From Alkaliphilus hydrothermalis (GTDB lineage Bacteria > Bacillota > Clostridia > Peptostreptococcales > Natronincolaceae), in assembly GCF_016908555.1 (NCBI RefSeq), contig NZ_JAFBEE010000015.1, forward strand, positions 1 through 64,000: a DNA stretch of 64,000 nt, given 5' to 3'. Position 1 is the stretch's first letter. Each line of letters starts with the position of its first letter. Shown in pieces: positions 18,141 through 27,020 of the stretch. The notes beneath the pieces are model-generated. The model had not been told where the DNA came from, ran no database searches, and saw nothing but the letters and a program-made list of their open reading frames with translations. Both the position numbers and the translations under genes were made by a program.

Positions 18141-19982
18141 ATGACTAGAGAGACCCATAATAGTGGGATAAGATATCAAGCAATAAGGAGGGCCCAATTT
18201 ATAACACCCTTTGGGGTTGGTAGTATTGTTGATTTCCCAGATGAATCATTAATGCCAGCAGGCATAGATTTATGGGGAAATAATGTTGGAACGATTATTA
18301 GAGACGAAAGATTGCAGCAAAGATTAGGTGTTAATTATTTCAAAATGCCTCCCTCATACGAGGAAAGTAAAAATGGAGTCCCTTTTTTTAGGTTTCCTAA
18401 ATGGTTATTTTGTCCCAAGTGTCGTTCATTAAAACATGTTGACGAATGGAGGAATAATTATAATAGGCTTCAAAATCAAAAGTATAGTTGGAGAATACCG
18501 TATTGTCATACATGTAGTATAAAGTTGATTCCTACTAGATTTGTAATGGTATGTGATAAGGGACATATAGATGACTTTCCCTGGGTTGATTGGGTACATA
18601 AAGATGAACCTTGTTCTAATCCAGACCTAAAGCTGTCAACAGGAGGCACTGCCTCTGGACTTGGAGGAATAAGTGTAGAATGTAAATCACCGGGCTGCGG
18701 AAAAAAAAGAAGTATGCAAGGTGCATTCGGAGAAGATATACATAAAAATAAGTGCAAGGGTTTTAAGCCTTGGATTAATAAATATGAAGGCTGTGGGGGA
18801 ACACCAAGAACATTGCAACGTGGTGCGTCTAATGTGTATTTTCCCAAAATTGTGAGTTCAATTGTTATTCCTCCCTATTCAGATGATCTAGTTAATGACG
18901 TCATAGGTCACGATGGATATAAGTTTATAGAGGGGCAAAGAGGGGCTTTTGGAGATCCAAACTCACCTTTTTTTAAACAAGCATGTGACCTTATTGCAAA
19001 AGATATTAATAGAAAAACAGGGGAAGTTGCAGAATTAGTATGGAAGTTGTTGCATAAAGAAGACAATATATGTGAGTTTAGAGAAACAGAGGTAAGTTAT
19101 AGATATGAGGAATTTAAAGCTTTTTTAGGTTGCATTGAAGAAGAAAGTAAAAAATCAAAAGACTTCCATATTGAAGAAAGACAGGCCTCGGAATACAATA
19201 TTCCAGGTATAGAGAATGTTGTTTTAGTACATAGGCTGAGAGAAGTTAGAGCTCATGTGGCATTTAGCCGTTTGAGGCCTTTGGAAAGAAACTATTTATT
19301 TGATGAAGAGGAACGAGAAGGAGTAGCAGTACCTGTGAGTGAAGACTCTAGCATTAAATGGCTTCCAGCAATTGAAGTGCGAGGTGAAGGTATTTTCTTA
19401 TCATTTAGTACTTCTAAATTAGATAAGTGGGTACAAAGTACGCCAGAAATAGTAGAAAAGATAAAACTTATAAATAACCGTTATAATGAATTTACTGAAC
19501 AACTAAAGCAGGAAAGTAGGTTAATAACACCTAAGTTTGTTTTCCTTCATACACTTGCCCACCTACTTATAAGAGAATTAAGCTTTGAATGTGGATATTC
19601 TAGTGCATCAATACGAGAAAGAATATATTGCAATGAGAGTGAAGAAGAACCTGAAATGGCTGGAATTTTGCTATATACAGCCAGCGGTGATTCTGAAGGA
19701 ACAATGGGAGGATTAGTAAGGCAGGCCAAACCACAGTTTTTAAACCCTATAGTTCGTAAAGCTGTAGTTAATGCCGTATGGTGCTCTAATGATCCTCTAT
19801 GCATAGAAAGCAGTGGTCAAGGATTCAGTTCTCTTAACTTAGGGGCCTGTCATGCCTGTACGCTATTGCCAGAAACCAGCTGTGAAGAATTAAATAGATT
19901 TTTAGATAGAACTACGGTTGTTGGTCTTCCACATAAACCAGAAATAGGATTTTTACATCAATTAATTAATATGATGACTTAG
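18141..19982 (+). CDS. drmB: DISARM protein DrmB (DUF1998)
   Basis: A 613-residue protein 15 bp after drmA with GGAGGTG before its ATG. The N-terminus has RRAQFITPFGVGSIVDFPDES, a feature of the family. Zinc-binding pairs follow: FCPKC (about 90), CHTC (about 121), CDKGH. The C-terminal DUF1998 domain (about 455-600) holds FLHTLAHLLIRELSFECGYS, LYTASGDSEGTMGGL, CSNDPLC and GACHACTLLPETSCE, the usual four-Cys cluster. It is the DrmA partner. The DrmA-DrmB order and tight spacing define the DISARM core here. Confidence 0.92.
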   Translation: MTRETHNSGIRYQAIRRAQFITPFGVGSIVDFPDESLMPAGIDLWGNNVGTIIRDERLQQRLGVNYFKMPPSYEESKNGVPFFRFPKWLFCPKCRSLKHVDEWRNNYNRLQNQKYSWRIPYCHTCSIKLIPTRFVMVCDKGHIDDFPWVDWVHKDEPCSNPDLKLSTGGTASGLGGISVECKSPGCGKKRSMQGAFGEDIHKNKCKGFKPWINKYEGCGGTPRTLQRGASNVYFPKIVSSIVIPPYSDDLVNDVIGHDGYKFIEGQRGAFGDPNSPFFKQACDLIAKDINRKTGEVAELVWKLLHKEDNICEFRETEVSYRYEEFKAFLGCIEEESKKSKDFHIEERQASEYNIPGIENVVLVHRLREVRAHVAFSRLRPLERNYLFDEEEREGVAVPVSEDSSIKWLPAIEVRGEGIFLSFSTSKLDKWVQSTPEIVEKIKLINNRYNEFTEQLKQESRLITPKFVFLHTLAHLLIRELSFECGYSSASIRERIYCNESEEEPEMAGILLYTASGDSEGTMGGLVRQAKPQFLNPIVRKAVVNAVWCSNDPLCIESSGQGFSSLNLGACHACTLLPETSCEELNRFLDRTTVVGLPHKPEIGFLHQLINMMT

Positions 19983-20043
19983 TTCATATATTAAGATTAA
20001 ATATTAACGGTAGTATAGATTAAAATTGTTAATTTGTTAAAGT

Positions 20044-20086
20044 GGCTGTCTCTAACTAGAAAATAATTTCTAGGGTTGAGACGCCC
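20044..20086 (+). terminator. Hairpin downstream of drmB
   Basis: Nested inverted repeat: GGC-GTCTC outer stem with GAGAC-GCC, and inner CTAGAAA / TTTCTAG around ATAA. Only a short T tract follows (CCCTTTCT). Probably ends the DISARM-like transcript. Confidence 0.5.
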
Positions 20087-20246
20087 TTTCTATGAAAAAA
20101 ATTTAAAAAGACAAACTCCAAAGAATATACTAGTTTTGGTAAAATATAATTACCACAACTATTATATACCAAAGAGAGTGTATCAAGAATTTGAGAGAAT
20201 ATCAATAGTTTAACGAAATACACTTGAGTTCATATCTAATAAAAGC

Positions 20247-20272
20247 AAGAGGATGATTTTACTCATCCTCTT
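20247..20272 (-). terminator. Terminator overlapping the small gene's stop codon
   Basis: AAGAGGATGA / TCATCCTCTT perfect inverted repeat with a six-base loop that contains the stop codon. Read leftward it is followed by GCTTTTATT. Confidence 0.6.
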
Positions 20273-20363
20273 CTATCATTTTAGCACTTAAAATTAATAC
20301 CATAAGCTCATCTATATTTTTAGCATTTGTATCTGTAGAAAATTCTTGATAGACATTATCCAT
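20259..20363 (-). CDS. Small protein of unknown function (34 residues)
   Basis: On the minus strand an ATG preceded by GGGGGG (6-base gap) opens a 34-residue acidic frame: it begins MDNVYQEFSTDTNAKNIDEL and ends SAKMIEEDE. The middle is an amphipathic helix (IDELMVLILSAKMIEE). The stop codon lies in the loop of a perfect 10-bp inverted repeat that looks like its terminator. A ribosome site, coding-like composition and a fitted terminator make it a plausible small gene. No family is recognised. Its promoter would lie at or inside the left end of the adjacent insertion element. Confidence 0.45.
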   Translation of the reverse strand: MDNVYQEFSTDTNAKNIDELMVLILSAKMIEEDE

Positions 20364-20387
20364 CTAATACCCCCCTTGTAAAAACTG

Positions 20388-22310
20388 GTAGTGTCAAGTT
20401 TCGGCACTACTTTTTTATATTTAACTTAAACTTTTCAAGGGTTACATAGTTTTTTTTGCAAACAAAAACAATGACCCCCTTTTTCTGTTATAATTGTAAT
20501 CGCCAAACCACAATTTCCATGAAAGGATGTCATTGTTTTGGATTCAATTATAACTTATTTACTACTATATTCAATATCTAGAGAGACAAATTTTTCAACT
20601 TATTTTATTTATCTCTAAAAATATTCCTCTTAAACAATGGATGTTTGATGATTCAAGGAGCCCTGAGTATCAGAAATTCAAGGTTGATAAGCTTCCTATA
20701 ATTTTAAAATTTGAAAAACAGGATTATCAATTTCTTCTTCAGTACTACGAATTTCTTTATTCTAAAAAAATCAAAGCTGTACAAAGGCGTAATGGTAAAA
20801 CTATTCCAGAAGATACCTTCTGCCCCCGTTGTAGTGCTCCGCACCATTACATCTATGATAATAATGATGGCAAAGGACAGTATCAATGTAAAGTTTGTGG
20901 GCAGACTTTTAATACTGGTGAAATAGTGAAAAGACCACTAGTTCTTACCTGCCCTTACTGCGGGCACACCCTTGTTCCAAAGAAAGATCGTAAACATTTT
21001 AGAGTTCACAAATGTACTAACAAAAAATGTTCTTACTACTTATCTAACCTCAGAAAACTTCCTAAAGACTTAGCACCAGAAGATAAACATAAATACAAGT
21101 TGCACTACATTTACCGTGAGTTTAGTATTGACTTCTTCAAAATGGACCTACATGCGCTGCCTCGTTGGGCTACAAATTTCAAATTTAGAAGACAGAATGC
21201 CCATGTCATGGGGTTATGCCTTACTTATCATGTAAACCTTGGTCTTTCCTTAAGAAAAACCGCTCAGGCTTTAAAAGAAGTCCATAACATCAATATCTCC
21301 CATACTATGGTGGCAAATTATGCGAGAACTGCATCAGTTGTGATTAAGCCTTTTATAGATACCTATGACTATCAACATTCTAATTCTTTAGCTGCTGATG
21401 AAACTTATATCAAAGTTAGAGGTGTTAAAGGTTATGTGTGGTTCATTATGGATGTAATTTCTCGATCCATCTTAGGGTACCAAGTCTCCGATACTAGAGC
21501 AACTGGTCCCTGTATACTTGCTATGCGTATGGCTTTTGAAAAATTTAAAAAGTTCCCTGGAGAAAAGCTTGAATTTGTTGCCGATGGCTATAGTGCCTAT
21601 CCCCTTGCAAGTCAGCAATTTATGATTCAAGAAAATAAGAACTTCGACATTACACAAGTAATTGGTCTAACAAACGATGATCCTGTCTCCACAAAGTACC
21701 GCCCATTTAAACAAAAGATAGAACGACTCAATAGAACCTTTAAAGCTTCATACCGTGTTACTTGCGATTATGGTAGTGACGATGGTGCCACCTATGGTGT
21801 AGGTCTTTGGGTAGCTTATTACAACTTCTTAAGACCTCACAAATTACATCAATGGAAACGATCTTTAAATGATGTTGACATGCTACGAAAAGCTGAAAAT
21901 ATGCCTGCCAAGTGGCAACTCCTCATTTTCCTTGGACAACAGACAATCCTAACAATGCAAAAGAACAAAGGTTAGCATATCTGTTTTAAGATTCTTGAGC
22001 CTGAGGTACCTAGCCATCCAAAACTCTGTTTTGGACATGCCCTTGATTGCTTGGTAAAACAATGCTAAAATGCTGTGAATCAGACGGTGATACCTATCTG
22101 TTTTTGAGTTCTTTCGCCGTCGGTAAAAATTTCAGAGCATTGTTTGCCATGCTGTCAAGGGTGGCGGTGGCTAGCAGACCATTTAATTTTGCAACTAAAA
22201 CATTTACCATGGCCTTTAAAGACCTGTATTTCTAATTCAAAAGTAGATTTCGTGACTTTTTTAGGTTCAGTTTTCTTTACTTTAGTTTTTCATAGGCTAC
22301 TTTACACTAC
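20388..22310 (+). mobile_element. DDE insertion sequence with imperfect terminal repeats
   Basis: GTAGTGTCAAGT at 20388-20399 matches, inverted and with one mismatch, ACTTTACACTAC at 22299-22310. The pair brackets one transposase gene and gives an element of about 1.92 kb. The left end is itself followed by GGCACTAC and a T run (a hairpin that could block incoming transcription). Flanking bases (AAAAACTG and TGAATTTA) show no clear target duplication, so the ends are provisional. About 330 bp after the transposase stop hold no convincing gene. Confidence 0.55.
20641..21975 (+). CDS. DDE transposase with N-terminal zinc ribbons (IS240/IS6-like catalytic domain)
   Basis: A 444-residue protein. 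The N-terminal part has several Cys pairs, CPRC (about 61), CKVCGQTF (about 84), CPYCGH (about 104) and CTNKKC, which should bind zinc and DNA. An HTH-like stretch NLGLSLRKTAQALKEVHNIN follows (about 197). The catalytic DDE triad is visible in ADETYIKVRG (about 252), FVADGYSAY (about 313) and KIERLNRTFK (about 359). The gene is intact and should be active. The catalytic core resembles IS6/IS240-type transposases; family assignment is tentative because of the unusually long zinc-rich N-terminus. Confidence 0.8.
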   Translation: MFDDSRSPEYQKFKVDKLPIILKFEKQDYQFLLQYYEFLYSKKIKAVQRRNGKTIPEDTFCPRCSAPHHYIYDNNDGKGQYQCKVCGQTFNTGEIVKRPLVLTCPYCGHTLVPKKDRKHFRVHKCTNKKCSYYLSNLRKLPKDLAPEDKHKYKLHYIYREFSIDFFKMDLHALPRWATNFKFRRQNAHVMGLCLTYHVNLGLSLRKTAQALKEVHNINISHTMVANYARTASVVIKPFIDTYDYQHSNSLAADETYIKVRGVKGYVWFIMDVISRSILGYQVSDTRATGPCILAMRMAFEKFKKFPGEKLEFVADGYSAYPLASQQFMIQENKNFDITQVIGLTNDDPVSTKYRPFKQKIERLNRTFKASYRVTCDYGSDDGATYGVGLWVAYYNFLRPHKLHQWKRSLNDVDMLRKAENMPAKWQLLIFLGQQTILTMQKNKG

Positions 22311-22492
22311 TGAATTTATTTACACTGTAAAACAGTGCATAAGTTCATTATACAGGGATAAAAGGAGTAGTTTTAGAGGTTAATAAAAGGTTCTCTATCA
22401 AATTAATTAAATGGATGAGTAACATAAATTTTACAGAATGTTAAGCCTATCCTATAGCATACAATTAAATGAATGCATAAGGGGGGATAAGA
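21976..22492. other. 3' part of the insertion element and upstream region of the next gene
   Basis: Up to 22310 this is the transposon's downstream segment. Short frames on both strands (for example 38 residues from 22210 leftward) lack ribosome sites and are not called. A CACTGT/ACAGTG hairpin lies at about 22322-22337, beyond the proposed right end. Confidence 0.4.
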
Positions 22493-23248
22493 TTGAAACA
22501 GAGGATGCTAAAAATCTGTATATGCTGTCTAATGATAGCTCTCGTTGTATCAGGTACAGCTACAGTAATAAGCTATTATAAGAAAAATCGTCCTAATGGT
22601 GATGTAAGAGGACTTAATGAATACAATCAATGGGAATCCAATATGATCAAGGAAAACCCTGATTACAATAATTTGAAGATTTTAATAGACATTTCAGAAA
22701 AAAGACTCTACCTATTAAATGGTAACCAGTTGATAAAAAAATACCCCATTGCCAGTGGCCGGCCAGGGCACCCATCCCCAATAGGGTCATGGAAGGTTGT
22801 TAATAAGGCAAAATGGGGTGGTGGCTTTGGTACTAGATGGATGGGGTTGAACGTACCGTGGGGTAAGTTCGGAATCCACGGAACCAACAAACCAAATTCA
22901 ATAGGGGCCAACGCCTCGGCTGGATGTATTAGAATGAAGAATAGCGATGTAGAAGATCTATACAAATATGTCAAGCATGGTACACCTGTAGCAATTGTCA
23001 ACGGCGAATTTGGTCCCTTTGGGTATGGATTACAGACCATTCGACCAGGGGATTTTGGATCAGATGTGGTTGAAGTACAAAGGCGACTAAGGGCCTTGGG
23101 GTACTATCAGGTGGAATACCTAGATGGAAAGTATGGACCCTATATGGAACAGGCACTGTATAAGTTTCAAAAAGAAAATAATCTTCCTAAAGATCCTGTT
23201 ATTACATATGAGACATTAAAGGCACTGGGAATCGTCATTATGGAGTAA
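22493..23248 (+). CDS. L,D-transpeptidase (YkuD) with peptidoglycan-binding domain
   Basis: A 251-residue secreted or membrane-anchored cell-wall enzyme. TTG start with GGGGGGAT upstream. Residues 6-27 form a hydrophobic signal/anchor. The YkuD domain (about 60-170) contains the catalytic HGTNKP...SAGCIRM signature: His about 129 and Cys about 145. A peptidoglycan-binding_1 domain follows at about 185-248 (GSDVVEVQRRLRALGYY, DGKYGPYMEQALYKFQKEN). It forms 3-3 crosslinks or attaches proteins to peptidoglycan. Monocistronic, with its own terminator. Confidence 0.9.
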   Translation: MKQRMLKICICCLMIALVVSGTATVISYYKKNRPNGDVRGLNEYNQWESNMIKENPDYNNLKILIDISEKRLYLLNGNQLIKKYPIASGRPGHPSPIGSWKVVNKAKWGGGFGTRWMGLNVPWGKFGIHGTNKPNSIGANASAGCIRMKNSDVEDLYKYVKHGTPVAIVNGEFGPFGYGLQTIRPGDFGSDVVEVQRRLRALGYYQVEYLDGKYGPYMEQALYKFQKENNLPKDPVITYETLKALGIVIME

Positions 23249-23281
23249 CAAGTGAAATATATCAGCCAAATCCTCAAAATG

Positions 23282-23320
23282 AAGGTCCTATTGATGAGAA
23301 AATCATGATAGGGCCTTTAC
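23282..23320 (+). terminator. Terminator after the L,D-transpeptidase
   Basis: AAGGTCCTATTGATGA / TCATGATAGGGCCTTT inverted repeat with a four-base loop. Confidence 0.75.
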
Positions 23321-23426
23321 TATATCTTCTTAGGAACTAATCGCTATAATTAAAATCAATTAAAGGGAATATTCTAAATATATAGAATTAATCATGAAAG
23401 ACAAATATATATGGTGGTGCATTCCT

Positions 23427-25313
23427 ATGTATGAAAAGATTGTATTGATCGCTCCCTATGCTGGATTAAAGACAATATCAGACCAAGTTGTGGAGGAAAA
23501 TAATATTGACCTTACTACCAGGACAGGAGATATGTTTTTGGGAGTAGCAGAAGCCCAAAAGGCAAAGGCAGAAGGAAAAAAGGTCATCATTAGTCGCGGT
23601 GGTACTGCAAAGGTAATCAGGGAAAATGTGAACATACCGGTTGTGGAGATAAAGGTAACTGGTTACGACCTCCTTAGGGTTCTGCATAAATACAAGAATG
23701 TAAAAAAGAAAATTGCAGTTATAGGTTATGACAATGTTGTATCTGGGGCCAAAGTATTATCTGGTATTTTAGGAATAGATATAAAGTATTTTCCCGTACT
23801 GGAGGAGGAAGAGGTAGAAAAGAAAATAGAATTAGCCTATCAGTCTGAAATAGACATTGTTATAGGGGATACCATTGCTGTGAGGATGGCGGAGAGAAAG
23901 GGAATGGAGTATGAACTGATTAGCTCTGGTAAGGAGGCTATTTTAAACTCTATTGAAGAAGCCATCAAGCTATATGAAGCTATTGAGATAGAGAGGGAAA
24001 AGAACCAGAGAAATAGGATTGTACTTGACTTCATCAATGAAGGGGTTGTTGCGGTGGATAAAAGCGGTAAAATAATCATCTACAATCCCATGGCCGAGAA
24101 AATTTTTGGTATCCCGAGGGAAAATGCCATGAATAAGAATGTAGCTGAAGTCATCCCCAATACTAGAATCACGAATGTTTTACTCAGTGGAAAGGAAAAA
24201 TTAGGGGATATCCAAAATGCTGGTAATGCCATCATAGCAACCAACAGAGTACCCATTATACTGGAGGATGAAGTGAAGGGAGTCGTAGTTACCTTTCAAG
24301 ATATCACGAAAATCCAAGAGGTAGAAAAGCAAATTAGGCAAAAGTTATTAAAGAATGGACTGACAGCAAAAAAGACCTTCAATAACATTATAGGGGATAG
24401 CCCAATAATCCAGAAGGCGATCAAAATGGCAAAGGAATTTGCTAAATCAGAATCCACCATATTGATCTCCGGTGAAAGTGGGACAGGAAAAGAGGTTTTT
24501 GCTCAATCGATCCATAATGAGAGTAGTAGACGGAATGGACCCTTTGTAGCGATTAATTGTGCAGCGATACCAGGAAATCTATTGGAGAGTGAATTGTTTG
24601 GGTATGTTGAAGGAGCCTTTACTGGAGCACGTAAGGAAGGAAAGAAGGGTCTGTTTGAGCTTGCAGATAGGGGTACTATTTTCCTAGATGAGATTAGTGA
24701 AATGGATATCCAAGTACAGGCAAGGATACTCAGGGTGATACAGGAAATGCAGGTTATGAGAATTGGGGACGATAAGATTATTCCGATTGACGTCAGAATT
24801 ATTGCTGCAACCAACAAGCATTTGCTTAAGGAAGTAAAGAATAAAACCTTTAGAAATGATTTGTATTATAGACTCAATGTACTTAATATTTATATTCCAC
24901 CCTTGAGGGAGAGGACAGGAGACATAGAAGCAATTGGAAACTACCTACTGAGAAAATTATGCAAAAAATACAATAAAAGAATGTGTCGGCTCAGTAAAAG
25001 AGTAGTGGAAATCCTGAACAATTATGAATGGCCTGGTAATATTAGGGAAATGGAAAATGTTATGGAAAAATTAGTTTTAATCGGAGAAGAAGAGATCTTT
25101 AAGGAAGATAGCCTCCATCTTGTTTTTAATGAACTTCAAACCATGGTGAGTAAGGAAACGGAGGAGATAGATTATCTCGAAGGTTCTTTGGAGGAGATAG
25201 AGAAAAAAATTATAAAGAAAGTATTAGAGGAAGAGGGCTATAATAAGACGAGGGCTGCCGAAAGGCTGGCAATTACCAGAGTCACCTTGAATAAAAAGCT
25301 AAAAAACGTATAG
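23427..25313 (+). CDS. Sigma-54-dependent activator with PrpR-type sensor and PAS domains
   Basis: A 628-residue enhancer-binding protein. The ATG at 23427 is preferred (GGTGGTG 7 bases upstream) over 23394, which has no ribosome site. Residues 1-170 are a PrpR_N sensor domain, 195-300 a PAS domain (FINEGVVAVDKSGKIIIYNP), and 325-555 the AAA+ motor with Walker A GESGTGKE (about 348), the sigma-54 contact loop GAFTGA (about 395) and DEISEMD. A Fis-type HTH ends the protein (NKTRAAERLAITRVTLNKKL). It should melt sigma-54 promoters from upstream sites. The promoter at 25406 lies just downstream, so its target is the sugar-acid operon that follows. The ligand is unknown. Confidence 0.92.
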   Translation: MYEKIVLIAPYAGLKTISDQVVEENNIDLTTRTGDMFLGVAEAQKAKAEGKKVIISRGGTAKVIRENVNIPVVEIKVTGYDLLRVLHKYKNVKKKIAVIGYDNVVSGAKVLSGILGIDIKYFPVLEEEEVEKKIELAYQSEIDIVIGDTIAVRMAERKGMEYELISSGKEAILNSIEEAIKLYEAIEIEREKNQRNRIVLDFINEGVVAVDKSGKIIIYNPMAEKIFGIPRENAMNKNVAEVIPNTRITNVLLSGKEKLGDIQNAGNAIIATNRVPIILEDEVKGVVVTFQDITKIQEVEKQIRQKLLKNGLTAKKTFNNIIGDSPIIQKAIKMAKEFAKSESTILISGESGTGKEVFAQSIHNESSRRNGPFVAINCAAIPGNLLESELFGYVEGAFTGARKEGKKGLFELADRGTIFLDEISEMDIQVQARILRVIQEMQVMRIGDDKIIPIDVRIIAATNKHLLKEVKNKTFRNDLYYRLNVLNIYIPPLRERTGDIEAIGNYLLRKLCKKYNKRMCRLSKRVVEILNNYEWPGNIREMENVMEKLVLIGEEEIFKEDSLHLVFNELQTMVSKETEEIDYLEGSLEEIEKKIIKKVLEEEGYNKTRAAERLAITRVTLNKKLKNV

Positions 25314-25345
25314 AAAATATACAACCACCCTTAAAAAATATACAA
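25314..25345. promoter_or_regulatory. Candidate activator binding sites
   Basis: AAAATATACAA occurs twice (25314-25324 and 25335-25345), spaced 21 bp, two helical turns, about 70-90 bp upstream of the -24 element. The spacing fits an enhancer for the adjacent activator; binding is inferred. Confidence 0.4.
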
Positions 25346-25405
25346 AAAACCACTATATGAGGAATGTCCATACTACTAAATGCCCCTTTACAGGGACATT
25401 TTTTT

Positions 25406-25422
25406 TTGGCATGATAATTGCT
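25406..25422 (+). promoter_or_regulatory. Sigma-54 (-24/-12) promoter of the sugar-acid operon
   Basis: TTGGCATGATAATTGCT matches the consensus TGGCACG-N4-TTGCW with one change; the GG and GC elements are 12 bp apart as required. Transcription would start near 25433, 27 bp before the first gene. Confidence 0.85.
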
Positions 25423-25459
25423 TTATAATACTGTGAAGATATGAATAGGGGGTGAAAGG

Positions 25460-25750
25460 ATGCACAATAATGGAATTATAGCGCATTCAAAGGACAATGT
25501 TTGCACAATCGTCCAAGAATTAAAGGCAAAGGACACAATAATGATTAAAGACGCTAATCGGGAGGAGAATTTCCACGTTATTCAGGATATTCCTTGTTTC
25601 CACAAAGTTGCCCTAGTGGATATAGCCAAGGGGAAGGAAGTATTTAAGTACGGAGAGGTGATAGGGGTTGCCTCTGGGGATATTAAAAAAGGTGAGCATG
25701 TACATGTACATAATGTTGAGAGTACAAGGGGTAGAGGAGATAGAAAGTAG
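25460..25750 (+). CDS. UxaA-type dehydratase, small SAF-domain subunit
   Basis: A 96-residue SAF-domain protein, matching the N-terminal domain of altronate/galactarate dehydratases (HKVALVDIAKGKEVFKYGEVIG, then GDIKKGEHVHVHNVES). GGGGGTGAAAGG precedes the ATG. In many Firmicutes the dehydratase is split into this small subunit and a large one; the large one follows 20 bp downstream. First gene of the sigma-54 operon. The substrate is a sugar acid, not identifiable from sequence. Confidence 0.88.
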   Translation: MHNNGIIAHSKDNVCTIVQELKAKDTIMIKDANREENFHVIQDIPCFHKVALVDIAKGKEVFKYGEVIGVASGDIKKGEHVHVHNVESTRGRGDRK

Positions 25751-25770
25751 AAATGGAGGTGTTTAAGGTA

Positions 25771-26934
25771 ATGGTATTAAAAGGATATAAGCGGGAAAAT
25801 GGCACCTATGGCATTAGAAATCATGTTGCAATCATACCAGCCTCAGTATGTGCCAGTGAAACAGCGGTAAGGATCAGTAATTTAGTTCCTGGAAGTGTTG
25901 CTCTACCACATCAGCATGGTTGTTGCCAGATTGGGGACGACTTAAAGCTGACAATCGATACTTTAATTGGCCTAGGGAAAAATCCTAATGTTGGGGCGGT
26001 TTTAGTAGTTGGTCTAGGATGTGAAGGCGTTCCTCCAAAGGAGTTAGTTGAAGGCATCAGTGAGACTGGAAAAAGAGTAGAAAAAATTATTATTCAAGAT
26101 TTGGGAGGAACTTTAGGAGCCATTAGAGAGGGAGGCAGGATAGCTTCGGAGATGGCAAGGGAGCTATCCCAGCAGGAAAGAGTAGAATTTGATATAGGGG
26201 AGCTTACGCTGGCCATTGAGTGTGGTGGGTCAGATCCTACCTCAGGAATAGCGTCAAACCCTGCTGTTGGATATGCTTCGGATCTATTAATTAAGAATGG
26301 CGGATCTTCAATATTATCAGAAACAACAGAGCTAATTGGTGCCGAGCATATTTTAGCCCAGCGATGTATTAATGAAGAAGTTGCCCAGAAACTTTTTAAA
26401 ATTGTTCAAGATACAGAGGATAGGGCTATTGCAATGGGTACTGACTTAAGAAGTGGTCAACCCACACCGGGCAACAAAGAAGGAGGACTTACGACGATAG
26501 AGGAAAAGTCCTTGGGATGTATATACAAGGCTGGCCTTTCACCGGTTATAGGGGTATTAGGATATGCAGAGCAAGTCAATGAAGGCAACAAAGGATTATA
26601 TGTAATGGATACCCCAGGACAAGACATTGATTCTATCACTGGAATGTTGGCTGGGGGCGCACAAATAGTGGTATTCACCACAGGTAGAGGAACACCTACG
26701 GGATCTCCTATAGCACCAGTCATTAAAGTGACGGGCAATAGTTCAACCTTTCATAAGATGCAGGACAATATCGATATAAATGCAGGGAGAATAATTGACG
26801 GAGAAGCCAGTATTCAAGAGGTGGGTCAGGAAATACTCAACGAAATGATAAAGGTTTCAAATGGGAAATATACTAAGGCAGAAAGTCTAGGGCATAAGGA
26901 GTTTGGCATCTACAGAATTGGAACGACTTTCTAG
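25771..26934 (+). CDS. UxaA-type dehydratase, large subunit
   Basis: A 387-residue C-terminal part of an altronate/galactarate-type dehydratase. Family landmarks: GYKRENGTYGIRNHVAIIP at the start, LPHQHGCCQIGDD (about 47), LAIECGGSDPTSGIASNPAVG (about 150), VVFTTGRGTPTGSPIAPVIKV near the end. Such enzymes use an iron centre to dehydrate sugar acids to 2-keto-3-deoxy acids. GGAGGTG lies 9 bases before the ATG at 25771, so the earlier ATG (25753) is less likely. It acts with the preceding SAF subunit. A KdgT-type transporter next door is consistent with sugar-acid chemistry. Confidence 0.9.
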   Translation: MVLKGYKRENGTYGIRNHVAIIPASVCASETAVRISNLVPGSVALPHQHGCCQIGDDLKLTIDTLIGLGKNPNVGAVLVVGLGCEGVPPKELVEGISETGKRVEKIIIQDLGGTLGAIREGGRIASEMARELSQQERVEFDIGELTLAIECGGSDPTSGIASNPAVGYASDLLIKNGGSSILSETTELIGAEHILAQRCINEEVAQKLFKIVQDTEDRAIAMGTDLRSGQPTPGNKEGGLTTIEEKSLGCIYKAGLSPVIGVLGYAEQVNEGNKGLYVMDTPGQDIDSITGMLAGGAQIVVFTTGRGTPTGSPIAPVIKVTGNSSTFHKMQDNIDINAGRIIDGEASIQEVGQEILNEMIKVSNGKYTKAESLGHKEFGIYRIGTTF

Positions 26935-27020
26935 CATAAAAAATTAATTGAATATTCAACAAAACATTAAATGGTACATACTTTGTGTAAAAATGATTAA
27001 ATAATACGGGGGGCTTTGTT

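Noticed and set aside
22047..22383. Overlapping 62- and 79-codon frames after the transposase
   Set aside because: No ribosome site or recognisable domain, they overlap each other, and the second crosses the proposed IS end.
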